Of a stretch of DNA of 64,000 nucleotides, positions 45,129-54,470 are shown piece by piece. The DNA comes from Streptomyces sp. NBC_01264 (lineage in GTDB: Bacteria > Actinomycetota > Actinomycetes > Streptomycetales > Streptomycetaceae). Location of the stretch: contig NZ_JAPEOX010000001.1 of NCBI RefSeq assembly GCF_026340675.1, forward strand, positions 2,542,001-2,606,000, written 5' to 3'. How positions within the stretch are numbered: the first letter of the stretch is position 1; the number at the start of each line of letters is the position of its first letter. The position numbers and the translations under genes were made by a program. A model generated the notes under the pieces. The model made no database searches. It saw only the letters and a program-made list of their open reading frames with translations, and had not been told where the DNA came from.

Positions 45129-45676
45129 GGCTGTGCTGTTCCGAAAAGCAGCGGGCGGCTTCGCCAAGAGGGGGCTCCCGTGGTCGCGAGGTGAGGTGCG
45201 TCCGGCGCCGGCCACCATCGAACCGAAGGGTCTCAGGGGGCGCCGAAGCTGCGGTTTCGGGGCTCCTGATTTGCACAGGCAGACCACCGGTCCACGGGAT
45301 ACCAGCCTATCAGCGCCCGGGCCGGTCCGCCTCCGGCCACGCGGCGGGGGCGTGCGAGGGAGGTCCGAGGAGCGTCCGAGAGGCGTGCGAGGGAGGCCCG
45401 GGACGATGTCCGTGGGGTCGGTCACCGCGGTATCGCCGACGCTCACCCGTTCGGCCGAACCTCATTGTCCCCAAGCTGACGAGGATCACTAGGGTGCCGT
45501 TTTGTCCTGCTCGGATCTCGATCACATCCCCGCCGAGCGGCCCCGCGAACGGCGTAACCCGTCCGGTTCCGGAATCATGGGCTGGACGCGGCGCTCCACA
45601 TCACCGGAGAATCCGCGGCATCGCGCAATGCAAGCGCCCTTCGGGGCGGACGTGGCTGTTCGACTGGAGATGCAAC
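45129..45676. other. Divergent promoter region, pyrG and GH15 gene
   Basis: These 548 bases carry no convincing gene. 45340-45420 contains GCGTGCGAGGGAGG-type direct repeats. A weak forward promoter candidate is TTGTCC near 45465 with TAGGGT near 45490. No conserved hairpin or riboswitch is visible. Confidence 0.5.
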
Positions 45677-47482
45677 GTGTCCGGGCGCATCGAGGATTAC
45701 GCACTGATCGGCGACATGCAGACCGCGGCATTGGTCTGCCGGGACGGGGCGGTGGACTGGCTCTGCCTGCCACGTTTCGATTCCCATGCCGTCTTCGCGA
45801 GCATTCTCGGCACCGAGGAACACGGGTTCTGGCGGATCGGCCCGGCGTTCCCGGCCGGCGCCGAGGCCCCGCGTGCCACCCGGCGCCGTTACCGCGGGGA
45901 CTCGTTGGTCCTGGAGTCCGAGTGGGACACCCCGCGCGGCACGGTCCGTGTGATCGACTTCATGCCGCCCCGCGAGGATCACGCACCGCAGATCATCCGC
46001 ATCGTGGAGGGCATCAGCGGGCGCGTCCCCATGCGCTCCGCCCTGCGCATGCGTTTCAGCTACGGCCGGGTCGTGCCCTGGGTGCACCGGGTCGACGACC
46101 GGACCGTCGCCGTGGCGGGCCCCGACTCGGTCTGGCTGGACACCGAGGTGCAGACGTACGGCAAGGACCTGACGACGTACTCCGACTTCACCGTCGGGCC
46201 GGGCGACCGGAAGGCCTTCTGCATCAGCTGGCAGCCTTCACACAAGGAGCCGCCGCAGCCGCCCGAGGCCGAGGAGGCCCTGGAGGCCACCACCGAGTTC
46301 TGGCGCGACTGGGTCGAGCAGTGCACGTACCACGGCCCCTACCGGGAGGCGGTGATCCGCTCGCTGATCACCCTCAAGGCGCTCACGTACGCCCCCACGG
46401 GCGGGATCGTCGCCGCGCCCACCACCTCCCTCCCGGAGGAGATCGGCGGCAGCCGCAACTGGGACTACCGCTACACCTGGCTCCGCGACGCCGCCATCAC
46501 CCTCTCCTCGCTGCTGCGCACCGGCTACCGCGAGGAGGCCCGCGCCTGGCGCGAGTGGCTGCTGCGCGCGGTGGCCGGAGACCCGGAGAACCTGCAGATC
46601 ATGTACGGGATCGCGGGCGAGCGGGAGCTCGGCGAGACCGAGCTCGACTGGCTGCCGGGCTACGAGAACTCCGGCCCGGTCCGGGTCGGCAACGGCGCCG
46701 CCGGCCAGCTCCAGCTCGACGTGTACGGCGAGGTCACCGAGGCCCTGCACCTGGGCCACATGACCGGCCTGGCCCGCAACGACTACGCCTCGCTGCTCCA
46801 GCTCAAGCTGATCCGCTACCTGGAGACCCACTGGGACCAGCCCGACGAGGGCATCTGGGAGGTGCGCGGCCCGCGCCGGCACTTCGTGCACTCCAAGGTG
46901 ATGGCGTGGGTGGCCGTGGACCGCACGATCAAGCTGATCGAGAGCGGGGACGCGGACGGGCCGCTGGAGCGGTGGCGCGAGATGCGCGACGAGATCCACC
47001 AGGACGTGTGCGAGAAGGGCTACGACAAGGAACGCAACACGTTCACGCAGTCCTACGGGTCGAAGGAGCTGGACGCCTCCCTCCTGCTGATCCCGCAGAT
47101 GGGGTTCCTGCCGCCGGACGACAAGCGGGTGATCGGCACCATCGAGGCGATCCAGCGCGAGCTGTCGACCTCCGACGGGTTCATCCTGCGCTACCCGACG
47201 GCGGGCGAGGAAGCCGGCGTGGACGGCCTGGAGGGCGATGAGGGTGCCTTCCTCGCGTGCTCGTTCTGGATGGCCGACGACCTGGCGATGATCGGCCGCG
47301 TCGACGAGGCCCGGCGCCTCTTCGAGAAGCTGCTGTCGCTCCGCAACGACCTGGGCCTGCTGGCCGAGGAGTGGGACCCGCGGCTCCAGCGCCAGGTGGG
47401 CAACTTCCCCCAGGCCTTCAGCCACGTCCCCATGATCGACACGGCCCTGCGGCTGACGGCGAGCGGGGCGTACGGGGGCTGA
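45677..47482 (+). CDS. Glycoside hydrolase family 15 protein (glucoamylase/trehalase-like)
   Basis: The 601-residue cytoplasmic enzyme has an N-terminal beta domain (IEDYALIGDMQTAALVCRDGAVDWLCLPRFDS) and an alpha/alpha-barrel with the GH15 signature GGSRNWDYRYTWLRDAA. Actinobacterial members of this type include trehalases and glucan hydrolases, so trehalose or a short alpha-glucan is the likely substrate. GTG 45677 has GGAG seven bases upstream and starts MSGRIEDY; the long open extension upstream has poor codon bias. The FAD oxidoreductase starts 75 bases downstream on the same strand. Confidence 0.92.
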   Translation: MSGRIEDYALIGDMQTAALVCRDGAVDWLCLPRFDSHAVFASILGTEEHGFWRIGPAFPAGAEAPRATRRRYRGDSLVLESEWDTPRGTVRVIDFMPPREDHAPQIIRIVEGISGRVPMRSALRMRFSYGRVVPWVHRVDDRTVAVAGPDSVWLDTEVQTYGKDLTTYSDFTVGPGDRKAFCISWQPSHKEPPQPPEAEEALEATTEFWRDWVEQCTYHGPYREAVIRSLITLKALTYAPTGGIVAAPTTSLPEEIGGSRNWDYRYTWLRDAAITLSSLLRTGYREEARAWREWLLRAVAGDPENLQIMYGIAGERELGETELDWLPGYENSGPVRVGNGAAGQLQLDVYGEVTEALHLGHMTGLARNDYASLLQLKLIRYLETHWDQPDEGIWEVRGPRRHFVHSKVMAWVAVDRTIKLIESGDADGPLERWREMRDEIHQDVCEKGYDKERNTFTQSYGSKELDASLLLIPQMGFLPPDDKRVIGTIEAIQRELSTSDGFILRYPTAGEEAGVDGLEGDEGAFLACSFWMADDLAMIGRVDEARRLFEKLLSLRNDLGLLAEEWDPRLQRQVGNFPQAFSHVPMIDTALRLTASGAYGG

Positions 47483-47556
47483 CTAACCTGGAGGGGTCGC
47501 AAGGGGTGTCTTGCCGCACCTCCCACACCTTCCGCATCTCCCGGAAGGGGGTAGCC

Positions 47557-48939
47557 ATGGCTCCCCTCTCGAAGGCGGGCACGGCACTCGCCGAGCTCCG
47601 CGAGGACCTGTCCGGCGCCGTCCTGGTTCCGGAGGATCCGGGGTACGACGAGGCCCGCACCGTCTACAACGGGATGATCGACCGCCGGCCGGCCGTCATC
47701 GCGCAGTGCGAGAGCCCGGTGGACGTGGTGACCGCCGTGCGCTTCGCACGGCGGCTCGACCTGCCGATAGCGGTGCGCGGCGGCGGACACAGCGTGTCCG
47801 GGATGTCCCTGAACGACGGCGGCCTGGTCGTGGACCTGCGGCGGATGTCGGCGGTGACGGTCCATCCCGGGGCCTCCTCCGTGCGCGTCGAGGGCGGCGC
47901 CACGATGAGCCATCTGGACCGGGCCTGCGAACGGTACGGGCTGGCGACCACCGGCGGCCGCGTCTCCACCACCGGGGTCGGCGGCTTCGTCCTGGGCGGC
48001 GGCACCGGGTGGCTGGACCGCACGTTCGGCCTGGCGGTGGACAATCTGCTCGCCGTGGACCTGGTCACGGCCGCCGGGGAGATGGTGACGGCGACCGCGG
48101 AGGACCACCCCGAGCTGTTCTGGGGGCTGCACGGCGGCGGCGGGAACTTCGGCATCGCGACCTCCCTGACCCTGCGGCTGCACGAACTGCCGGTCATGTC
48201 CCTCGCGTTCCTGCTGTACCTGCCGGAGCACGGGCCCGAGATGGTCCGTACGTACCGGGACCTCATGGAAGGCGGGCCGCGCGAGGCCGGCGGCGGCGCC
48301 ATCTACCTGACCGGGCCGCCCGAGGAGTTCGTCCCGCCGCACCTGGTCGGCGCGCTGCTGGCGGGCGCGCTGGTCACCTACGCGGGTCCCGAGGAGGAAC
48401 TGCGGCGGCTCGTCGCCCCGCTGCTGGCGATCCCGCACGAGTTGGAGATGGTGACCGCCCTCCCCTACGCGGACCTCCAGTGCATGCTCGACGATCCGCC
48501 GGGACTGCGGAACTACTGGTCGGCGGAGTACCTGACCGGGGTGCCCGACGCCTTCGTGGACGTGTTCTGCGCCCGCGCGGACTCCATGCCGGTGCCGAGC
48601 GGCACCCAGCACGTGGTGTGGCCCCAGGGCGGGGCGATCGCCGAGGGGCCCGCCGACTATCCGGTGTCCTTCCGCGACGCGCCCTGGGCGGTGCACCCGT
48701 TCGGCGCCTGGGAGGACCCGGCCGACGACGACCGCTGCCGCCAGTGGGTCAAGGACGTCCGCGCCGACGTCCAGCCGTGGAGCACCGGCGCGGTCTACCT
48801 CAACTTCACCGGGGACGAGGGCGGCGACCGGGTGGTGGCCGGCCTCGGACCCGAGAACATGCGGCGGCTGGGCCGGCTGAAGCGGGAGTACGACCCGGAC
48901 AACGTCTTCCGCTTCAACCACAACATCCAGCCCGCCTGA
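47557..48939 (+). CDS. FAD-binding oxidoreductase, berberine-bridge-enzyme-like
   Basis: The 460-residue flavoprotein has a PCMH-type FAD domain (AVRGGGHSVSGMSLNDGGLVVDLRRM, with His in GGGHS expected to bind FAD covalently; GGGTGWLDRTFGLAVDNLL) and a C-terminal BBE segment (LKREYDPDNVFRFNHNI). Such enzymes oxidise sugars or secondary metabolites. No signal peptide is evident, so it should be cytoplasmic. ATG 47557 has GGAAGGGGG upstream. It converges on the monoamine oxidase gene with 17 bases between stops. Confidence 0.92.
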   Translation: MAPLSKAGTALAELREDLSGAVLVPEDPGYDEARTVYNGMIDRRPAVIAQCESPVDVVTAVRFARRLDLPIAVRGGGHSVSGMSLNDGGLVVDLRRMSAVTVHPGASSVRVEGGATMSHLDRACERYGLATTGGRVSTTGVGGFVLGGGTGWLDRTFGLAVDNLLAVDLVTAAGEMVTATAEDHPELFWGLHGGGGNFGIATSLTLRLHELPVMSLAFLLYLPEHGPEMVRTYRDLMEGGPREAGGGAIYLTGPPEEFVPPHLVGALLAGALVTYAGPEEELRRLVAPLLAIPHELEMVTALPYADLQCMLDDPPGLRNYWSAEYLTGVPDAFVDVFCARADSMPVPSGTQHVVWPQGGAIAEGPADYPVSFRDAPWAVHPFGAWEDPADDDRCRQWVKDVRADVQPWSTGAVYLNFTGDEGGDRVVAGLGPENMRRLGRLKREYDPDNVFRFNHNIQPA

Positions 48940-48956
48940 GGCTGACCGCCCGAGGC

Positions 48957-50594
48957 TTACGTGAGGGCGGTGATCACCTCCTTCGCCGCCCGCTCCCCCT
49001 CGGTCGCCCCGCCTTCCATGAACCCCTGGAAGTCGTAGCTGCAGTGCTCGCCGCCGATGTGGATCCGGCCCTGTGCGGTGCCCTCGTACTTGGCGTACTT
49101 GTGCAGGTAGCCGGTCGGCCAGTACGAGTAGGCGCCCAGCGCGTAGGGGTTGCGGTGCCACGCCGACAGCTGCGCCTTCCCGGTCCAGGCGGCCTTGGTG
49201 CCGGGGAAGAAGGCGTCGATCCCGGTGAGCATCCGGCCCGCGAGGGTGCGTACGTAGGGATCGGAGTCGGTGGCGAAGGCGGTCGCCGGCGTGAGCGCGC
49301 CGGCCAGGGTGCCGCCGCCGTACTGGAGCAGGATGCCCCCGTTGCCCGGCTGGACCTTGGTGGTGTCCCAGGTCTGCTGGACCTCGCTGTCGGTGAAGCA
49401 GTCGCCGGCCGAGACCCCGGGCCAGGGGCCGGTGCCGCGCCAGGGACGGCTGGTGAACTGCATGTTGAGCTTGGTGCAGTAGCCCATGCGGGCGTCGCTC
49501 AGCAGGTTCTTCATCAGCGGGTCGAAGCCGGCTCCGGTGATGTCGATCCGCTGGAGGACCGGCAGCGGCAGGCACAGGATGGTGTGGTCGGCGACGACCG
49601 TCCGGGTGGCGCCCGCGTCGTTGAAGGTCAGGGTCTGGGTGCCGTCGGCGGCGACGCGTACGGCCACCAGCTCCCGGCCCATGACGGTCGAACCGGCGGG
49701 CAGGGCCTGGCCGATGGCGTTCGGCAGCTGGTCGTTGCCGCCGGTGATGTGGTAGCGCTCGTTGGACAGGCCCCAGACGTTGAAGTGGCCCGGGTTGGTC
49801 TGGTAGCCCATCAGCAGGACCAGCGCGAGGGCGGACTGCTGCTGGGTGTCGGCCCCGTACTCGACGTTGTACGCCACGTCGATGAAGCGGCCCAGCTGTG
49901 AGCCGTGGCCGCCGGGGATCCGGGTCTCGATCCACTGGTACAGAGTCATGTTGTCGAGGGCGGTGCCCGCGGGGGTGGAGGAGTTCCAGGAGACCTCGCC
50001 GGACTCCTGGAGGTCGCGGCGCAGGGCCTGGTGGACGGCGTTGAAGTCCTCGTCGGCCTGGTCGCGCGGGTAGTAGGTGCCGTTGAACCAGAGCACCTCC
50101 TCCGCTCCGTTGGGGCCGCCGCCGAGGAAGTCCTCGACGGGAAGGCCGAAGCGGCGGCAGAGCTCCAGGATCTTCTTGTGGCTGGTGTCGATCAGCTCGC
50201 CGCCGATCTCGGAGGTCTGCCCGTAGGCCCACAGGGAGCGCTGGGTCCACATCCGGCCGCCGACGCGGCTCGGGTTGGCCTCGTAGAGGGTGAAGGGGAC
50301 GCCCGCGTCCTTGAGGGTGATGGCGGCGGTCAGCCCGGAGATGCCGGCGCCCACGATGGCGACGCGGGCCGGGGCGACGGGCTTCTTCTCGATGGCGGCT
50401 TCCACCGCGTGGGCGCCCGCCGGGGGGACCGCGGCGGAGGCCACGGCGGCGCCGAGGCCGAGGGCGGCGGCCCGTCCCAGGAGCTGGCGGCGGCTGGAGC
50501 CGCGCACCTCGGCGACGGGCAGGCCGAGCTGCCGGGCGGCGGCGTGTTCGGCGGCGAGCCGGCGGAGCGCGTGCATGAGTGGCGTACGGGCCAT
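48957..50594 (-). CDS. Flavin monoamine oxidase family protein, Tat-exported
   Basis: The 545-residue amine oxidase oxidises primary or polyamine substrates to aldehydes with FAD. A Tat-like signal SSRRQLLGRAAALGLG lies near residues 33-48. FAD motifs are VAIVGAGISGLTAAITLKDAG (about 78-98), GGRMWTQ, and C-terminal HIGGEHCSYDFQGFMEGG. It ends 15 bases after the start-side neighbour, the APC permease, and both are divergent from a PucR regulator, which suggests an amine or amino-acid utilisation unit. Confidence 0.92.
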   Translation of the reverse strand: MARTPLMHALRRLAAEHAAARQLGLPVAEVRGSSRRQLLGRAAALGLGAAVASAAVPPAGAHAVEAAIEKKPVAPARVAIVGAGISGLTAAITLKDAGVPFTLYEANPSRVGGRMWTQRSLWAYGQTSEIGGELIDTSHKKILELCRRFGLPVEDFLGGGPNGAEEVLWFNGTYYPRDQADEDFNAVHQALRRDLQESGEVSWNSSTPAGTALDNMTLYQWIETRIPGGHGSQLGRFIDVAYNVEYGADTQQQSALALVLLMGYQTNPGHFNVWGLSNERYHITGGNDQLPNAIGQALPAGSTVMGRELVAVRVAADGTQTLTFNDAGATRTVVADHTILCLPLPVLQRIDITGAGFDPLMKNLLSDARMGYCTKLNMQFTSRPWRGTGPWPGVSAGDCFTDSEVQQTWDTTKVQPGNGGILLQYGGGTLAGALTPATAFATDSDPYVRTLAGRMLTGIDAFFPGTKAAWTGKAQLSAWHRNPYALGAYSYWPTGYLHKYAKYEGTAQGRIHIGGEHCSYDFQGFMEGGATEGERAAKEVITALT

Positions 50595-50609
50595 TGCGGT
50601 GGCTCCTTC

Positions 50610-52142
50610 TCAGACGTTCGCAGCGGAGGGGGCGGACTCGTCGGCGGGCTCGTCGGTGCGCTCGGCGGCGTCCTCCAGGACGACGCGGCCGATGATCTCG
50701 TAGCGGTCCGGGGCCTTGAACTTCAGCCACAGGCCCAGCCCCAGCCCGCCGAAGAAGACGACCCCGACGATCCACGGGATCAGGGTGAAGAAGAACGAGT
50801 CGGCGGCGAGCCCGGCCGCCGTCTTCATGTTGACCAGCAGGAGAACCACCACGGCGGCCATGGCGACGCCGCCGATCAGCGGGGCCGTGAAGGTGCGGAA
50901 CCAGTGCCGGTCCTCGGGGTGGTTCTTGCGGAAGTAGCCGATCACCGCGAAGGAGCACAGGGTCTGGACGATGAGGATCGCCATGGTGCCGAGGATCGCG
51001 AGGAGCGTGTACAGGTGGATGTACGGGTCCTGCCCGGTCAGCCAGAACAGCGCGACCAGGCCCGTGGCGATGGCCGTCTGCACCATGGAGGAGATGTACG
51101 GGGAGCCGTGCTTGGCGTGCGTACGGCCCAGGCCCGGGTGGAGGAAGCCCTCGCGGCCGATGGCGTAGAGGTAGCGGGCGGCGCACTGGTGGAAGGCCAT
51201 GCCGCAGGCGAAGGAGCCGGTGAGCAGCAGCCACTGGAAGGCGTCGACGGCCCAGGCGCCGATGAAGGTCTGGGTGGGGGCGAAGAACAGGTCGAGCGGG
51301 CTCGCGGAGGCGGAGAGCTCCACGGACTTGGTGAGGCCGTTGCCCGCGATGGTCATCCAGGAGACGTAGATGTAGAAGAGGCCGACGCCGACGACGGAGA
51401 TCAGGGTGGCCTTGGGGATGACCTTCTTCGGGTTCCGGGACTCCTCCCCGTACATGGCGGTGGATTCGAAGCCGACCCAGGACCAGAAGGCGAAGAAGAG
51501 GCCGAGCCCGGCGGAGGCGCCGGTGAAGGCGTTCTTCGGGTTGAGGGGTTCGACAGGGATGCCGTCCGGGCCGCCGCCCGCGATGAGCACGGCGGTGGCG
51601 ACGGCGAACAGGACGGCGATCTCGGCGATCAGCATCACGCCCAGCGCCTTGGCCGTGAGGTTGATGTCGAAGTGTGCGAGGGCGGCGGTGATCGCGAGCA
51701 TGCCGGCCGCGTAGACGATCCAGGGCAGGTCCACGCCGAGCTGGTCGTGGACGGTGGTCTTGGTGAAGTAGGAGAAGACGCCGACGATCGAGGCCTCGAA
51801 GACGATGTAGGCCAGGACCGCGAGCATGCCGGAGGCCATGCCGGCGATCCGGCCGAGGCCGTGCGAGATGTACCCGTAGAAGGCGCCGGCGGCGGTGATC
51901 CGCTTGGCCATGGCGACGTAGCCGACGGCGAAGACGGTCAGGACGGCGGTCGCGAAGAGGTACCCGGCGGGGGCGCCGATGCCGTTGCCGAAGCCGACGG
52001 CGATGGGCAGGTTGCCGGTCATCGCGGTGATGGGAGCGGCGGTGGCGACGGCCATGAAGACGACACCGACCAGGCCCACGGAATTGGCTTTCAGCCGCTG
52101 GACCTGGGGTGCGCCGCCGCCGGTGCTGCTGTCCGTGCTCAT
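50610..52142 (-). CDS. APC family amino acid/amine permease
   Basis: The 510-residue transporter has 12-13 hydrophobic helices. The APC signature is visible in NSVGLVGVVFMAVATAAPITAMTGNLP (helix 1) and in FFAFWSWVGFESTAMYGEESRNPKKVIPKA. It imports an amino acid or amine with protons. The monoamine oxidase follows after 15 bases, so the two are probably one transcript. ATG 52142 is 181 bases from the divergent pucR start. Confidence 0.92.
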   Translation of the reverse strand: MSTDSSTGGGAPQVQRLKANSVGLVGVVFMAVATAAPITAMTGNLPIAVGFGNGIGAPAGYLFATAVLTVFAVGYVAMAKRITAAGAFYGYISHGLGRIAGMASGMLAVLAYIVFEASIVGVFSYFTKTTVHDQLGVDLPWIVYAAGMLAITAALAHFDINLTAKALGVMLIAEIAVLFAVATAVLIAGGGPDGIPVEPLNPKNAFTGASAGLGLFFAFWSWVGFESTAMYGEESRNPKKVIPKATLISVVGVGLFYIYVSWMTIAGNGLTKSVELSASASPLDLFFAPTQTFIGAWAVDAFQWLLLTGSFACGMAFHQCAARYLYAIGREGFLHPGLGRTHAKHGSPYISSMVQTAIATGLVALFWLTGQDPYIHLYTLLAILGTMAILIVQTLCSFAVIGYFRKNHPEDRHWFRTFTAPLIGGVAMAAVVVLLLVNMKTAAGLAADSFFFTLIPWIVGVVFFGGLGLGLWLKFKAPDRYEIIGRVVLEDAAERTDEPADESAPSAANV

Positions 52143-52323
52143 GGCTCCTCGTTCCTGTCGTGAGGGCGCTCACTCTCGCCCTGCGTGACGTACGCCACAA
52201 TCGGCATGCGGTCCGATAATCCCCTTGCAGGGGCGACGAGTTGTCGGGCCGGACGGGGGTACATGGGACCCCGTAACCGCCCGGTGATGTGCACGGAACA
52301 AGAGCCCCGGTAGCGTCCGCCAT

Positions 52324-53952
52324 ATGGACAATCAGGGCGGGATCACGGTTCAGCGGGCACTTGAGCTGCCGGGGCTGCGCAGCGGACTTCCCGAGGTCGT
52401 GGCCTGCGCCGACCGGCTCGGCCGGACCGTGCGCTGGGTGCACGCGGGCGAGGTCCCCAACATCGCCTCCCTGCTCAAGGGCGGCGAGCTGCTGCTGACC
52501 ACCGGCCTCGGCCTCGGCACCCGCCCCGCCGAGCAGCGCGCCTTCGTACGCCGCCTCGCGGACCGGGGCATCGCCGCACTGGTCGTCGAACTGGGCCCCC
52601 GCTTCAGCCGCCTCCCCTCCACCCTCGTGGAAACGGCCCGCGCGGTCGGCCTCCCCCTCGTCCAGCTCCACCGGGAGGTCCCCTTCGTGACCGTCACGGA
52701 GGAGGTGCACACCGAGATCGTCAACGGGCACTACGCGCTGCTCCAGCGGGCCGAGGAAGTCCACCGGCGCTGTACGGAAGCCCTGCTCGACGGCGGCGGG
52801 ATCCCCCAAGTCCTGCACATCCTCGCGGACTTCACCGCGAACCCGGTCTTCCTGGAAACCCCCGACGGCCAGTTGCTGTACGCGGCGGGCCCGGTCTCAG
52901 GCGAGGCCGCGGCGGACCCGCTCCAGGTCTGGGAGGGCCTACGGGGCCAGCGTGATCCGGAGCCGTCCGGCAACGCCGTGGTGGTCGACGTCCCGGGCGG
53001 CGGCCGCGGTACGGGCTCGGTACGGGCCCGGCTGGTCCTGCTGGGGGTGTCCGCGCCGCTGCTGCCCGTGCACCGGATGGCGGCGGAGCGGACCGCCGGC
53101 GTACTGGCCGTCGTCCTGATGCAGGCCCGGCAGGAGGACGAGCTGGCGGCGCGCGGCCGCGGCGATTTCCTCACGGACCTCGCCGAGGGGCGGATCTCGG
53201 CGGAGGACGCCCCCGCCCAGGCCCGCGTCCTGGGCTTCAAGCCGGGCCCCGGCCCGCTCCTGCCCATCGTCATGCGACTCTCCTCGGACCTGGCCCCTTC
53301 CGGCAACTGGGCGGTCCTGGCCCGGGCCGTCCTGGAGGAACTCGCCTCCGTCGGCGTCCCGGTCCTCCTCGGCGTCCGCCCGGTGGAAGGCCGCGTCCCC
53401 CTCCTGGTCTCCCTGCGCTCCGACACCGAGCGCACGACGGTGTCCGACCGGGTCGCGGCGGCGCTGCGGGCCGGCGTGGAGCGGGCGGGCCTGGACCGTG
53501 CGGGGGCCGCGCCGGCGGTGGTCGTCGGCGTCTGCGGCGGCTGGGCGACGGTCTCGGCGGGCCTGCGGCACGCCGCCGAGACCGCCACGGCCGCGCACGG
53601 ACTCCCCGAACGCCCCTGGTACGACGCCCGCCGCCTGGACATCGACCTGCTCCTGTGGCGCCTGCGCGAACACCCCGACCTGGCGGCCTTCGTGGACCGC
53701 GCGATCGGCGCCCTGCGCGTCCACGACACGGTCTCCCGCCCGCCGCTCCTGCCCACCCTGGAGACGTACCTGGCCCACGCGGGCCGCAAGGCGGAGACCG
53801 CGCGCGAGCTCCACCTGAACCGCCAGACCCTGTACAACCGCCTGGCGCGCATCTCGGAGCTCCTGGGCGCGGACCTGGACGACCCGGAAACGGTCCTCTC
53901 CCTGAGCCTGGCCCTCCGAGCCCGCCGCCACACGATTCCCACACCTTCTTGA
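52324..53952 (+). CDS. PucR family transcriptional regulator
   Basis: The 542-residue protein has the N-terminal PucR-like domain (ITVQRALELPGLRSGLPEVVA, AGEVPNIASLLKGGELLLTTGLGLG), a central region and a C-terminal helix-turn-helix of the PucR/CdaR type (YLAHAGRKAETARELHLNRQTLYNRLARISELLG). It is transcribed away from the permease-amine oxidase pair and is their likely regulator. Its last three codons and stop lie inside repeat block D, whose left end CACCTTCTTGA supplies the stop codon. Confidence 0.92.
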   Translation: MDNQGGITVQRALELPGLRSGLPEVVACADRLGRTVRWVHAGEVPNIASLLKGGELLLTTGLGLGTRPAEQRAFVRRLADRGIAALVVELGPRFSRLPSTLVETARAVGLPLVQLHREVPFVTVTEEVHTEIVNGHYALLQRAEEVHRRCTEALLDGGGIPQVLHILADFTANPVFLETPDGQLLYAAGPVSGEAAADPLQVWEGLRGQRDPEPSGNAVVVDVPGGGRGTGSVRARLVLLGVSAPLLPVHRMAAERTAGVLAVVLMQARQEDELAARGRGDFLTDLAEGRISAEDAPAQARVLGFKPGPGPLLPIVMRLSSDLAPSGNWAVLARAVLEELASVGVPVLLGVRPVEGRVPLLVSLRSDTERTTVSDRVAAALRAGVERAGLDRAGAAPAVVVGVCGGWATVSAGLRHAAETATAAHGLPERPWYDARRLDIDLLLWRLREHPDLAAFVDRAIGALRVHDTVSRPPLLPTLETYLAHAGRKAETARELHLNRQTLYNRLARISELLGADLDDPETVLSLSLALRARRHTIPTPS

Positions 53953-54445
53953 CGCGGAGCTCGCACCGCTGCGCGGGCTTCGCCCCGCTGCGCCAGCCTC
54001 CGGCCGGCGGTGTTGCCGCCACCGCCGCCTGGCGCGGGCCCCGGTGGGCGGGTGCGGGTGGGCCCTGCGGGGCGAAGTCCCCTACCCGCCCTTCCACCGT
54101 TCCCCGGGCGCTGCCCGGACCGGTCCTCAAACGCCGGACGGGCTGAAAAAACCAAACCCCGGCCGGGACCGAATGCCCCGAGCTGGGACTGAACTGTCCC
54201 CCCGGCCGGAGTCGGGGGCTGCGGGGCCAGGGCCGGGGACGGGGGCGGGGTGGGGTGTTGGCCGGGACGTAAAGCGTGATTTGTGGCGCACAAAGAAGCC
54301 ACAACTATCGAACGTTGGACACAGGGCGCCTAAATCATGCAGTCCAGGCCAACACCCCACCCCGCCCCCGGCACCGGCCCACCACCCGCAGCCAACCCGC
54401 GCACAGGAAAGCCCCAGCCCCGCCGGCGCTTGAGGCGACCCGGGG
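53942..54445 (+). repeat. Intergenic repeat block D (duplicate of 42210-42735)
   Basis: It has the same succession of boxes as block C: CACCTTCTTGACGCGG, GCTGCGCGGGCTTCGCCCC, CCCTACCCGCCCTTCCACC, CTCAAACGCCGGACGGGCTG, the 109-nt structured element, and CAGCCCCGCCGGCGCTTGAG. It overlaps the final 11 bases of pucR and fills the 518-base gap (53953-54470) to the convergent glycosyltransferase. No gene is called within it. Confidence 0.85.
54251..54359. ncRNA. Candidate structured element, copy 2
   Basis: The 109-base element has a terminal stem that extends to 16 bp here (54248-54263 with 54347-54362). The stem base pair C-G of copy 1 is T-A in this copy (TGTTGGCC with GGCCAACA), a compensatory change. 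The invariant flanks and the variable 19-base centre are as in copy 1. The centre can form a small CAAC/GTTG hairpin. Nature unknown. Confidence 0.5.
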
Positions 54446-54470
54446 ACCGGGACCCGCCGCGCCCGGAGGG

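Noticed and set aside
47191..52818. An 1875-codon open frame on the minus strand across 47-53 kb
   Set aside because: It runs antisense through the GH15 and FAD oxidoreductase genes and out of frame through the amine oxidase and permease genes, all of which have clear family motifs. Such long shadow frames are normal at this GC content.
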